Origin: Cognaticolwellia sediminilitoris
Lineage (GTDB): Bacteria > Pseudomonadota > Gammaproteobacteria > Enterobacterales > Alteromonadaceae
Direction: 5' to 3'
Assembly: GCA_002104535.1 (NCBI GenBank)
Contig: NBOG01000003.1
Coordinates: forward strand, 62,001-126,000
Length of the DNA: 64,000 nt
Part shown: positions 10,770 to 19,327 of the stretch, in pieces
Layout: each line of letters begins with the position of its first letter
Numbering within the stretch: position 1 is the stretch's first letter
Notes under the pieces: model-generated
What the model was told of the DNA's origin: nothing
Databases searched by the model: none
Seen by the model: the letters and a program-made list of their open reading frames with translations, nothing else
Made by a program: the position numbers and the translations under genes

Positions 10770-10991
10770 CGTTTTGTAGCAGCCTATTTGTTTTTTATTA
10801 GAAAGACGATTTGATGAATTTAAAGTAAAGCTAAAAACATCAATAATCGAATGCATTTATTATACACCTATTTTCGTATTTTATGTTGCTATTAGAGTAT
10901 TAACACTGATAAGTTAGAGAGGGATTAATTATCTAGGTGTCTAGACGTAAATATTAAATAGCGAATAATTCGCAGTATAAAGAGAAGCATT

Positions 10992-12047
10992 ATGGTTAAG
11001 AAAACTGACGACGTTCGTATTAATAAAATTAAAGAACTTTTACCTCCTATCGCCTTACTTGAGCGATTTCCTTCTTCAAAGCAAGCTACGAAGTCAGTTT
11101 ATGCTGGTCGACAAGCCATAAGTAAAATATTCAATAACCAAGATGATCGTCTATTAGTCGTTATTGGACCGTGTTCTATTCACGACCCAAAAGCAGCACT
11201 AGAATATGGTGAGCGTTTAGTTAAGTTACGTGAAAAATACCAGGATACACTTGAAATTGTTATGCGGGTTTACTTTGAAAAGCCAAGAACAACCGTTGGT
11301 TGGAAAGGGCTTATCAACGACCCTTATATGGATAATAGTTTCAAACTCAACGATGGTCTGCGTATTGGCCGTAAGTTGTTATTGGATTTAAATAATTTAG
11401 GTTTACCTACAGCAGGTGAATTTCTAGATATGATCACCCCGCAATATATGGCAGATTTTATGTGTTGGGGCGCTATCGGTGCTCGTACAACGGAAAGCCA
11501 AGTACATCGTGAACTAGCCTCTGGTCTATCCTGCCCAGTTGGCTTTAAAAATGGTACCGATGGAACAATTAAAGTGGCGATAGATGCTATAGGCGCAGCT
11601 AGCGCATCACATCATTTTCTATCGGTAACCAAGTACGGTCATTCTGCGATTGTTGAAACCACCGGCAATGAAGACTGCCATATTATTTTACGTGGTGGCA
11701 GAACAACAAACTATGATGCTGGTAGTGTAAAAACAGTGACAGAGCAGTTAACTAAATCTGGTTTGAATAGCAATATTATGATTGATTTTAGCCATGCTAA
11801 CAGCAGTAAGAAATTTGAAAATGAAATGTTAGTTTGCCAAGATGTTTGCCAACAAATGAGTAGCGGCAACACCAATATCTTTGGTGTGATGGTAGAAAGT
11901 CATTTAGTAGAAGGGCGTCAAGATCTTGTTGAAGGTGAAGCCTTAACTTATGGCCAAAGTATCACCGATGCTTGTATTGGTTGGCAAGATACTGAAACCT
12001 TATTAGCTGAACTATCTCAAGCTGTAATTAACCGTAGAGCTTTATAA
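10992..12047 (+). CDS. aroG: 3-deoxy-7-phosphoheptulonate synthase (DAHP synthase, AroG type)
   Basis: A 351-residue class I-alpha DAHP synthase, the first step of aromatic amino-acid synthesis. It shows LLVVIGPCSIHDP, VYFEKPRTTVGWKGLINDP, GARTTESQVHRELASG, KNGTDGTIKVA, the metal ligands in DFSHANSSK and GVMVESHLVEG. The N-terminal INKIKELLPPIALLERFP and overall match are closest to AroG among the three E. coli isozymes, but which amino acid inhibits it cannot be fixed from sequence reading alone. It is divergent from add and stands alone. Confidence 0.92.
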   Translation: MVKKTDDVRINKIKELLPPIALLERFPSSKQATKSVYAGRQAISKIFNNQDDRLLVVIGPCSIHDPKAALEYGERLVKLREKYQDTLEIVMRVYFEKPRTTVGWKGLINDPYMDNSFKLNDGLRIGRKLLLDLNNLGLPTAGEFLDMITPQYMADFMCWGAIGARTTESQVHRELASGLSCPVGFKNGTDGTIKVAIDAIGAASASHHFLSVTKYGHSAIVETTGNEDCHIILRGGRTTNYDAGSVKTVTEQLTKSGLNSNIMIDFSHANSSKKFENEMLVCQDVCQQMSSGNTNIFGVMVESHLVEGRQDLVEGEALTYGQSITDACIGWQDTETLLAELSQAVINRRAL

Positions 12048-12084
12048 ATATCTCAATATAATTAACCAACAGTTTACCACTTTT

Positions 12085-12118
12085 AAAACCAGTCAATGAT
12101 CAATTGACTGGTTTTTTT
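12085..12118 (+). terminator. Intrinsic terminator after aroG
   Basis: Ten-bp stem AACCAGTCAA/TTGACTGGTT (12087-12113) with a seven-base loop followed by a T run. Confidence 0.9.
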
Positions 12119-12536
12119 GTGCTCTTAAGCAGCCAAAAACGGTGATGTCAAATAACAACTGTTCGGGAAATGAATGCTTGGCAGTCTACAAATCGCACTA
12201 AATATCAAATGGTTAAAGTGTTTTTTGTGGCAAGGTGGCTCTAACTCTATGATTAAACAAAGATAGGTTAGTGCATATCAATGCAGTTTTGCTTATCCCT
12301 AACTGAGATTAAATACTATTCAACGCTGAAAAACTACTTTTTAACTTACGCTAATCAAGCAAATGTAAATCAGTGTAAAGAACATTGTTTGTGTTTATGC
12401 TCAGTCATAATATATAAAACCCATTAGTATAATTATCGTTATTTTAATCGCGATATAAGTAATAGAGTGACCTATTATTTAATTCTAATCGTATAGAAAA
12501 TTTAAGTACTGTTAACTCCGTCCATGAGGGTAGGTT
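12119..12536. other. Non-coding intergenic stretch upstream of efflux operon
   Basis: About 420 bp with no convincing gene. It is AT-rich and must carry the efflux promoter, but I see no clear operator palindrome or riboswitch in it, and no regulator gene lies next to the operon. Confidence 0.6.
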
Positions 12537-14096
12537 TTGAAAGCTAGTTTGAATAAAACAAATAATCAGCCAGATACTAGGCAACGATTTAGTATGAAGG
12601 TAATAAAATTATCGAGGGTTAACCACAGTACCATTGCAGCAACATTATTTGCGTTGTCGATTAGTGCTTGTAGTTCACCAAGTGGATTATTTGAAAATAT
12701 AGCTCAGGAGAATATTAAGCAAAATGCACCAATTAACTGGCAAGCTAATAAGGCTAAGTCGGTTGACTCCGCGAATGTTGTTGATGGCTGGTTAGCTAGT
12801 TTTAATGATAATGCATTAGCAGATATGGTCGCATACGCGCTAGAGAATAACTACCAGCTCGCTGCTGAGCGTATTAATGTTGAACTTGCTAAAGAACAGT
12901 TGCAAGTAAGTGCTGCCAGTGATTTGCCAGAATTATCTTTATCACTTGATAACGCAAGGCGTAAGCAGGTTAGCGATAATACGAGCAACTATCAAACCAG
13001 TGCAGATATCAGTATAGACCTACGTTACGAAATGGATGTATGGGGCAAGTTATCTGATCAGCAAAACCAAAACCGTTTAAAATATGCCGCTAGTCAAGCA
13101 AGCTATAAACGACTTGAAAGCGATTTAGTGGTTAATATTTCTCAAGCATGGTTTGACTTAATACAAGCGCAGCAATTATTAAATTTATATCAAGAGCGGG
13201 CTGATAACTTACAAAACAATTTAGCGATGATTGAATCATCTTATCAATTAGGCTTGAATGACGCATTAGATGTCTACTTAACTAAAAACAATGTAAATCA
13301 AGAGCTTGCAAGAGTATCTCAGCAGCAACAAACTTTACTAAAGGCAACTAGACAACTGGAACTCTTACTGGGTGATTATCCTTTTGCTAAAAAAGTGACT
13401 CAGCAAAAGCTACCATTGATCAATGATGAGATATCGCTAGGTTTACCTGCTCAACTGTTAACGAGACGTGCAGATATACAAGCGCAATGGTTGGAGTTAC
13501 TTGCCTTGGATGCCGGCTTAGCCGTTGCACATAAACGACGTTTCCCCAGTTTCAATTTAATAGCTAATGTTAGTGACAGTGCTGATGAACTGACCAATTT
13601 ACTCGATGGTGGCGCCTTAGCTTGGTCTTTGATTGGCAGTATTTCTAGCCCGTTATTTAATGCGGGGAAGTTAGCGTCATTGGAGCAACAGGCAAGATTA
13701 CAGGTTGAACAAAAAGAGCAGCAATATTTACAACAAGTGTACCAAGCCTTTGCTGACGTTGAAAATAGTATCAGTGAGCGAGACTCACTTAAACAGCGTT
13801 ATGCATATTTTATTAAAGCTCAAGAAAATGCCTTAGCTGCTGAGAAACTTTCGTTCGATAAATATCTTCGTGGCTTAGTTAGCTACACCACTGTTTTAGA
13901 GTCGCAACGACGTTCATTTGATGCTCAAACAACGGTGATCCAATTGACCAAGCAACTATTACAAAATCGTATTGAATTATATCAAGCTCTTGGAGGTAAT
14001 TACTTAGCAAGTAATTCAGAAATTACCCAACAAGACTCTTTAGAAAAGGGCTTATTACAAGCTCCGCTAACTCAACGCACTAGCATGGATAAATAA
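12537..14096 (+). CDS. Outer-membrane efflux lipoprotein (TolC/NodT/OprM family)
   Basis: A 519-residue outer-membrane channel protein for a tripartite efflux pump. It has a lipoprotein signal ending in the lipobox LSISAC, then WLASFNDNALADMVAYALENN, typical of NodT/OprM N termini, and two long coiled-coil repeats with the ADIQAQWLELLALDAGLAVAHKRRFPS-type middle and LQNRIELYQALGGN end. The frame opens with TTG 12537, six bases after GAGGG; a start at ATG 12594 gives a shorter and more typical signal peptide but has a poor ribosome binding site. Its stop overlaps the next start by one base (TAATG). Confidence 0.9.
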   Translation: MKASLNKTNNQPDTRQRFSMKVIKLSRVNHSTIAATLFALSISACSSPSGLFENIAQENIKQNAPINWQANKAKSVDSANVVDGWLASFNDNALADMVAYALENNYQLAAERINVELAKEQLQVSAASDLPELSLSLDNARRKQVSDNTSNYQTSADISIDLRYEMDVWGKLSDQQNQNRLKYAASQASYKRLESDLVVNISQAWFDLIQAQQLLNLYQERADNLQNNLAMIESSYQLGLNDALDVYLTKNNVNQELARVSQQQQTLLKATRQLELLLGDYPFAKKVTQQKLPLINDEISLGLPAQLLTRRADIQAQWLELLALDAGLAVAHKRRFPSFNLIANVSDSADELTNLLDGGALAWSLIGSISSPLFNAGKLASLEQQARLQVEQKEQQYLQQVYQAFADVENSISERDSLKQRYAYFIKAQENALAAEKLSFDKYLRGLVSYTTVLESQRRSFDAQTTVIQLTKQLLQNRIELYQALGGNYLASNSEITQQDSLEKGLLQAPLTQRTSMDK

Positions 14097-15379
14097 TGTC
14101 AGCAAAATTTAAAAAATTATTGCCAATAATTGTTTTGGCTTCATTAATATTTTTGGCGTACATCGTCACAAGTAATCCACCATCAACTAAACGTGGGCGT
14201 CCAAGTGCTGTGCCGCAGCTAAATGTCCAAGTACAAAAACTGACTCGTGATGACATGGCTATTACTATTTCAAGTTATGGCACAATAAAACCACGCACGC
14301 AAAGCAGGCTTTTACCGCAAGTTTCTGGCCAAATAATTAACATTAGCCCGAAATTCCGTGCCGGTGGGTTTTTCGAGCAAGGTGATGTTTTAGTGCAGAT
14401 AGATAAACGAGATTTAGTTGCTGAAGTGAAAATATCTCAAAGTAATCTTTTTAGTGCCAAGCAGCGTTTAAGTGAAGAGCAAGCCCGTGTTGAGCAAGCA
14501 AAATTAGATTGGCAACGCTTAGGTAATAGTGCGCAAGCGCCTGACTTGGTATTACGTAAACCACAATTGATGGCTGCAGAAGCAGATGTTTACTCGGCAC
14601 AAGCAGGCTTAGTTAAAGCAGAACTCGCCTTAGAGCGAAGTGAAATTGTCGCACCATACACCGGACGGATATTGAGTAAGTCAGTTGATGTAGGGCAAGT
14701 CGTCAGCGTTGGCACCGAATTAGCAGAAATTTATGCCGTAGATTACGTAGAAATACGCTTACCACTTAAAAATAAAGACTTACCTTACATGGTATTACCT
14801 GAGAGCAGTCGCTATGAGGATGAAAACGTTCATCAACAACCTACGGTCACTATTTATTCAGATTTAGTGGCTAGACAAAGCTGGCAGGGCAAAGTTGTTC
14901 GTACTGAAGGGGCCTTCGATGCTGAATCGCAGCAGTTGTTTGTTGTAGCGCAAATTGATGACCCCTACGGAAAAAATGATGACGGAAATTTACCGTTAAA
15001 AATTGGCCAATATGTCAGTGCAAAAATTCAAGGGAAAATCATTAAACAAGCTTTAGCTATCCCAAACCGTGCAATTTATCAGGGTAGTTATGTCTATGTC
15101 GTTGAAGACAATATTTTAAAAAGAAAAAATATTACCATTGCCTGGCAAAATGATGATGTTGCAGTGATTAAGTCAGGTTTAGAAGCTAATGAGATGTTGG
15201 TATTAACTCCATTAGGACAGGTGACTTCTGGGACTATTGTTAATATCAGTAGCATTGATGGCAAGTTTGTAGAAATAGATGACGATAATACCGGTAAAGC
15301 TGAGCGAAAAAATAAAGGCCAGCGTAAAACAAAAGAGCGTCCTGAGTTAAAGGGTAAATCTAAGGGAGCCGAGTCATGA
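14096..15379 (+). CDS. RND efflux membrane fusion protein (HlyD/AcrA family)
   Basis: A 427-residue periplasmic adaptor anchored by an N-terminal membrane helix (about residues 9-27). It contains the first lipoyl half (GTIKPRTQSRLLPQVSGQI...FEQGDVLVQID), a long alpha-hairpin region, the second lipoyl half (ALERSEIVAPYTGRI...VDVGQVVSVGTEL) and beta-barrel/membrane-proximal parts. The C terminus is a Lys/Arg-rich tail. It overlaps the upstream channel gene by one base and the pump gene by four (ATGA), so all three are translationally coupled. Confidence 0.92.
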   Translation: MSAKFKKLLPIIVLASLIFLAYIVTSNPPSTKRGRPSAVPQLNVQVQKLTRDDMAITISSYGTIKPRTQSRLLPQVSGQIINISPKFRAGGFFEQGDVLVQIDKRDLVAEVKISQSNLFSAKQRLSEEQARVEQAKLDWQRLGNSAQAPDLVLRKPQLMAAEADVYSAQAGLVKAELALERSEIVAPYTGRILSKSVDVGQVVSVGTELAEIYAVDYVEIRLPLKNKDLPYMVLPESSRYEDENVHQQPTVTIYSDLVARQSWQGKVVRTEGAFDAESQQLFVVAQIDDPYGKNDDGNLPLKIGQYVSAKIQGKIIKQALAIPNRAIYQGSYVYVVEDNILKRKNITIAWQNDDVAVIKSGLEANEMLVLTPLGQVTSGTIVNISSIDGKFVEIDDDNTGKAERKNKGQRKTKERPELKGKSKGAES

Positions 15380-18300
15380 TTGCTTGGTTTGCAAAAAATC
15401 ATGTAGCGGCCAACTTGCTGATGATCACCATCTTATTGGCAGGTATATTTTCTATAAAAAGAAGTATCCCACTTGAGGTGTTTCCATCATTTGAAAGTGA
15501 AATAGTCAATGTCAGTATATCGCTACGTGGCTCAACTCCTGAAGATGTAGAGCAAGGTGTGGCAATTCGAATTGAAGAAGCGGTTCAAGATCTTCAAGGG
15601 GTTGAAAAAATCACCAGTACGTCAACAGAAGGAAGAGCGACAGTACGTATTGAAGCAGACTCTTCTACCGATGTACGAGATTTATTAGCCGATATTAAAA
15701 GTCGAGTCGACGCTATCAACACTTTCCCTGCTGATGCAGAAAAGCCAGTTATAGCTATAGCACAACGGATCAGAGATGTTATTTCAGTGACCATAGCCTC
15801 TGAATATAGCGAAATTGAAATACGTCAATTTGCCGAGCAAGTACGTGATGATCTGTTGCGGTTACCTGAAGTTACGCAAGTTGCCCTTGATGCGGTTAGA
15901 GATTATGAAATCAGCATTGATGTTAACCAAAGTAAATTGGAACAATATCAATTAACGCTTTCTGAAATTTCAACCGCGATACGTAATAGCTCAGTTGATA
16001 TCTCGGCCGGCAATGTTAAAACAGAAGGCGGTGACATTTTAGTTAGAAATACAGGTCAAGCTTATCGTCGTGATGAATTTGAAAAAGTAGTAATAAAAAC
16101 TAATACCGATGGCACTTTTCTGTACCTTGAAGACATTGCTGAAGTGACTGATGGCTTTGAAGAAACGCCTCTTAGGGCACGTTTTAATGGCCAACAGGGC
16201 GCTTTAATTGATGTTTTTAGAATTGGTAATCAAAGTGCCATCGAGGTTGCCGATGCGGTTAAAAAGTATATTGATGAGCGTCAAGACACCTTACCTCAGG
16301 GCTTCGTATTAAGTTATTGGGATGATGATTCTGAAGTGGTAAAAAGCCGTTTAAATACACTGATCACTAATGCTTTACAGGGCGGGTTTTTGGTTTTGTT
16401 ACTACTAACGCTATTCTTGCGTCCATCGATAGCATTTTGGGTATCTATCGGTATACCTGTCAGTTTTATGGGCGCTTTTATCGTAATGCCATTTTTTGAT
16501 ATTTCTATTAATATCATGAGTTTATTTGGTTTTATCTTGGTACTGGGTATTGTTGTTGATGACGCCATAGTAACGGGCGAAAACATTTATCGGCATACTC
16601 AAACAGCCTCTAGTGGCATTGAAGCGGCAATTAAAGGGACACAAGAAGTTGCGACACCCGTTACCTTTGGTATTTTAACTACCGTTGCGGCATTCTTACC
16701 GTTAGCTTTTATCGAAGGACAGCGAGGCGCTTTATTCGCACAAATTCCGGTCATTGTTATTCCGGTATTAATCTTCAGTTTAATCGAATCTAAATTCGTC
16801 CTTCCGTCACATTTGAAATCACTACGATTACGCAGTGAAAATACGAAACAATCAAAATTTAGTGTTTGGCAACAAGGTTTCGCTGACGGCTTTGAAAATG
16901 CCATTCTTAAATATTACAAACCACTACTATCGGTAGCAATAAAAAATCGCTTAACAACCATTGCACTCTTTCTGGGAGTCTTTATTTTAATTGTTGCATT
17001 TATTATGAGTGGTTGGACTCGCTTTGTATTCTTCCCTCGTATTGCCAGCGAAACCGCACGGGCTAACGTCACCATGCCAGTGGGTGCCAGTTTTGATGTT
17101 GTTGACGCCTATGTCGATAAAATGTCAAAAGCAGCAAAAACATTACAAGAAAAGTATCGTGATGAAGACGGTAAAAGCCTTATATTAAATACTTTAGCTA
17201 TTACAAAAGAAGAACAAGGACGAGTACGTTTTGAAATCTTGCCAGCAGATAAAAATGACACTGGTGTCGGTATAGCGCAACTGGTTGCTGAATGGCGGAA
17301 ATTAATTGGTCCACTGCCGGGCGCAGAAAGTCTCACTTTTAGAGCTGAAATAGGTCGTGGCGGTAATCCAATCGATATTCAACTGTCGGCAACCAACTTG
17401 CAAACCCTTAAACAAGTGTCGGAAGAGGTTAAAGCTAGAGTTAGAACATACCCAACAGCGTTTGAAATTGCCGACAGTTTATCTGATGGCAAAGAAGAGT
17501 TGCAAATTGAACTTACAGCGCAAGGATATGCAATGGGTATGAGCAATGCTTGGGTCACTAAACAAGTACGGGATGCTTATTTTGGTGCTGAAATACAACG
17601 CATTCAACGTGGTCGAGATGACGTGCGCGTGATGCTACGTTTTCCATTATCTGAGCGTCAATCGATTGCTAAACTCAATGATATGCTGATCAATACACCA
17701 ACTGGCGGTAAAGTACCTTTATCGCATGTGGCAAATTTAAAGCCGGGTAAAAGTCCATCAGCTATTACTCGTATCGATAGGTATCGCACGGTAAATGTGA
17801 CCGCTGATATTGATAAAAACACCACGAACATGACCGTATTAAATGAAGACCTTAAACAGTATCTAACTGAGTTAATGGGCAAATATCCCGGTGTTTCTTT
17901 CAGCTTGGAAGGTGAGGCACGTGAACAGTCTGACTCATTTACTAGCTTGGCTTGGGGCTTAATGTTTGTGTTCTTTATCATCTACTGTTTACTGGCCATT
18001 CCTTTTAAATCATACGTGCAGCCGATTATCGTGATGTCGGTTATACCTTTTGGCGCTATTGGAGCGATCATTGGGCATTGGATCATGGGCATGGATTTAA
18101 CCATCATGAGCTTATTGGGGTTAATGGCATTGATTGGTGTAGTAGTAAACGACAGCTTAGTCTTAGTAGATTTTATTAACGGCAAGCTTCGCCAAGGTGA
18201 AACAGCATTTAATGCGGTATTAATTGCGGCTCAATCTCGTTTTCGACCAGTGATGTTAACATCATTAACCACCTTTATCGGTTTAATGCCCTTATTGTTC

Positions 18301-18480
18301 GAAAAAGCGACTCAGGCTCAATTCTTAATTCCAATGGCCGTTTCATTGGGCTTTGGTATTATATTTGCGACTTTCATTACCTTAATACTTGTACCGGTAA
18401 ATTACTTATTGGTTGAAGATATGAAAAATTTTACCAGTCGAAGCAAAGCAAGGTTGCTGGATCAACTCAGCAGTAGTTAA
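15376..18480 (+). CDS. RND-type inner-membrane efflux transporter (HAE1/AcrB superfamily)
   Basis: A 1034-residue RND pump with the expected 1+5+1+5 membrane helix pattern and two large periplasmic loops. The paired proton-relay aspartates are present in GIVVDDAIVTGEN (Asp395, Asp396), and the second half has GLMALIGVVVNDSLVLVDF. This makes an active, proton-driven exporter likely; the substrate is unknown. Compared with AcrB the periplasmic loops diverge, and the family resembles the uncharacterised RND pumps common in marine gammaproteobacteria. It is the last gene of the operon; a weak hairpin without a T run lies downstream. Confidence 0.93.
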   Translation: MIAWFAKNHVAANLLMITILLAGIFSIKRSIPLEVFPSFESEIVNVSISLRGSTPEDVEQGVAIRIEEAVQDLQGVEKITSTSTEGRATVRIEADSSTDVRDLLADIKSRVDAINTFPADAEKPVIAIAQRIRDVISVTIASEYSEIEIRQFAEQVRDDLLRLPEVTQVALDAVRDYEISIDVNQSKLEQYQLTLSEISTAIRNSSVDISAGNVKTEGGDILVRNTGQAYRRDEFEKVVIKTNTDGTFLYLEDIAEVTDGFEETPLRARFNGQQGALIDVFRIGNQSAIEVADAVKKYIDERQDTLPQGFVLSYWDDDSEVVKSRLNTLITNALQGGFLVLLLLTLFLRPSIAFWVSIGIPVSFMGAFIVMPFFDISINIMSLFGFILVLGIVVDDAIVTGENIYRHTQTASSGIEAAIKGTQEVATPVTFGILTTVAAFLPLAFIEGQRGALFAQIPVIVIPVLIFSLIESKFVLPSHLKSLRLRSENTKQSKFSVWQQGFADGFENAILKYYKPLLSVAIKNRLTTIALFLGVFILIVAFIMSGWTRFVFFPRIASETARANVTMPVGASFDVVDAYVDKMSKAAKTLQEKYRDEDGKSLILNTLAITKEEQGRVRFEILPADKNDTGVGIAQLVAEWRKLIGPLPGAESLTFRAEIGRGGNPIDIQLSATNLQTLKQVSEEVKARVRTYPTAFEIADSLSDGKEELQIELTAQGYAMGMSNAWVTKQVRDAYFGAEIQRIQRGRDDVRVMLRFPLSERQSIAKLNDMLINTPTGGKVPLSHVANLKPGKSPSAITRIDRYRTVNVTADIDKNTTNMTVLNEDLKQYLTELMGKYPGVSFSLEGEAREQSDSFTSLAWGLMFVFFIIYCLLAIPFKSYVQPIIVMSVIPFGAIGAIIGHWIMGMDLTIMSLLGLMALIGVVVNDSLVLVDFINGKLRQGETAFNAVLIAAQSRFRPVMLTSLTTFIGLMPLLFEKATQAQFLIPMAVSLGFGIIFATFITLILVPVNYLLVEDMKNFTSRSKARLLDQLSSS

Positions 18481-18595
18481 GCATTGAATGCCAAACACGA
18501 AATAAGTATTCTAAAAGCGAATAACATTTCCTTTGTTTTTCGCTTACTTATCATTAAACTGTAGTAATTAAATATACTGTCTAAAAGGCTTAGAA

Positions 18596-18964
18596 ATGAC
18601 TAATAACTCGAATGCAGAAGAAACAATATTTTCGAAAATTATTCGCCAAGAAATCCCTACGCCGTTGCTTTTTCAAGATGAGTTAGTGACAGCGTTCCGC
18701 GATATTTCACCACAAGCGAACAGCCATATTCTCATTATTCCTAATAAATTAATTCCTACTGCCAATGATATTGAGCAAGATGACGAATTAACCATTGGCA
18801 GAATGTTTACTGTTGCTAGAAAATTAGCGAAAGAAGAGGGTATTGCTGAAGATGGTTACCGTTTGATCATGAATTGTAATCAACATGGTGGTCAAGAAGT
18901 TTACCACATTCACTTGCACTTAGTCGGCGGCGAACCATTAGGGCGTATGCTAAATATAAAGTAA
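18596..18964 (+). CDS. hinT: HIT-family purine nucleoside phosphoramidase
   Basis: A 122-residue histidine-triad hydrolase. The C-terminal triad HIHLHLVGG (H-x-H-x-H) with preceding [11 protein letters not shown] and N-terminal [19 protein letters not shown] identify the HinT branch, which hydrolyses adenosine phosphoramidates. Length matches E. coli HinT (119). It stands alone between the efflux operon and the riboswitch; no functional link to neighbours is visible. Confidence 0.93.
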   Translation: MTNNSNAEETIFSKIIRQEIPTPLLFQDELVTAFRDISPQANSHILIIPNKLIPTANDIEQDDELTIGRMFTVARKLAKEEGIAEDGYRLIMNCNQHGGQEVYHIHLHLVGGEPLGRMLNIK

Positions 18965-19079
18965 CATAATGAGTTTGTTTGTTTAATTTAGTAACACTTA
19001 ACGATATAAAATTAAAAACTAAAATTTATTTATCGTAAATTTACACTGTACTTTTAGATAAATATTGTTAGTATGCTCA

Positions 19080-19180
19080 CCGAACCAAGGGGTGCCAGAG
19101 AATTTTCTAAATTCAATGGCTGAGATGTATTACGAACCCTTAGAACCTGAACCGGGTAGTACCGGCGTAGGAATGGTTAT
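19080..19180 (+). promoter_or_regulatory. TPP (thi-box) riboswitch
   Basis: The conserved thi-box core is present in order: GGGGTGCC (from 19089), GGCTGAGAT (19118-19126), ACCCTTAGAACCTGA (about 19136-19150) and CCGGGTAGTACCGGCGTAGG (19152-19171). It lies 150 nt upstream of a TonB receptor gene followed by thiamine-binding, PnuT and kinase genes, so thiamine pyrophosphate repression of uptake is expected. The gap to the start codon contains a segment (19275-19288) complementary to the 3' strand of the aptamer, a possible switching element. Confidence 0.95.
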
Positions 19181-19327
19181 GCTAATCGTATTAACAAACT
19201 GTTTGTTACTATTTTAATCAGCTTTGCTGACTAAATGTAATAGCTGTTAGTTCAATAAAGAGCTGCTATCTATCTTCCCTCGTGCCGGATCCCATAACAT
19301 ATTCTTAATCGAATTTATGAGATCATA

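Noticed and set aside
10770-10856. 29-residue N-terminal extension of adenosine deaminase
   Set aside because: Absent from the family; a TATAAT hexamer directly upstream suggests transcription starts inside it.
8862-12113. Terminators at 8862 and 12087 share CCAGTCAA/TTGACTGG arms
   Set aside because: Short stem similarity only; loops and flanks differ, so convergence is as likely as common origin.
18490-18555. Hairpin AAGCGAA/TTCGCTT after the RND pump gene as terminator
   Set aside because: Long loop and no T run after the stem; too weak to call.
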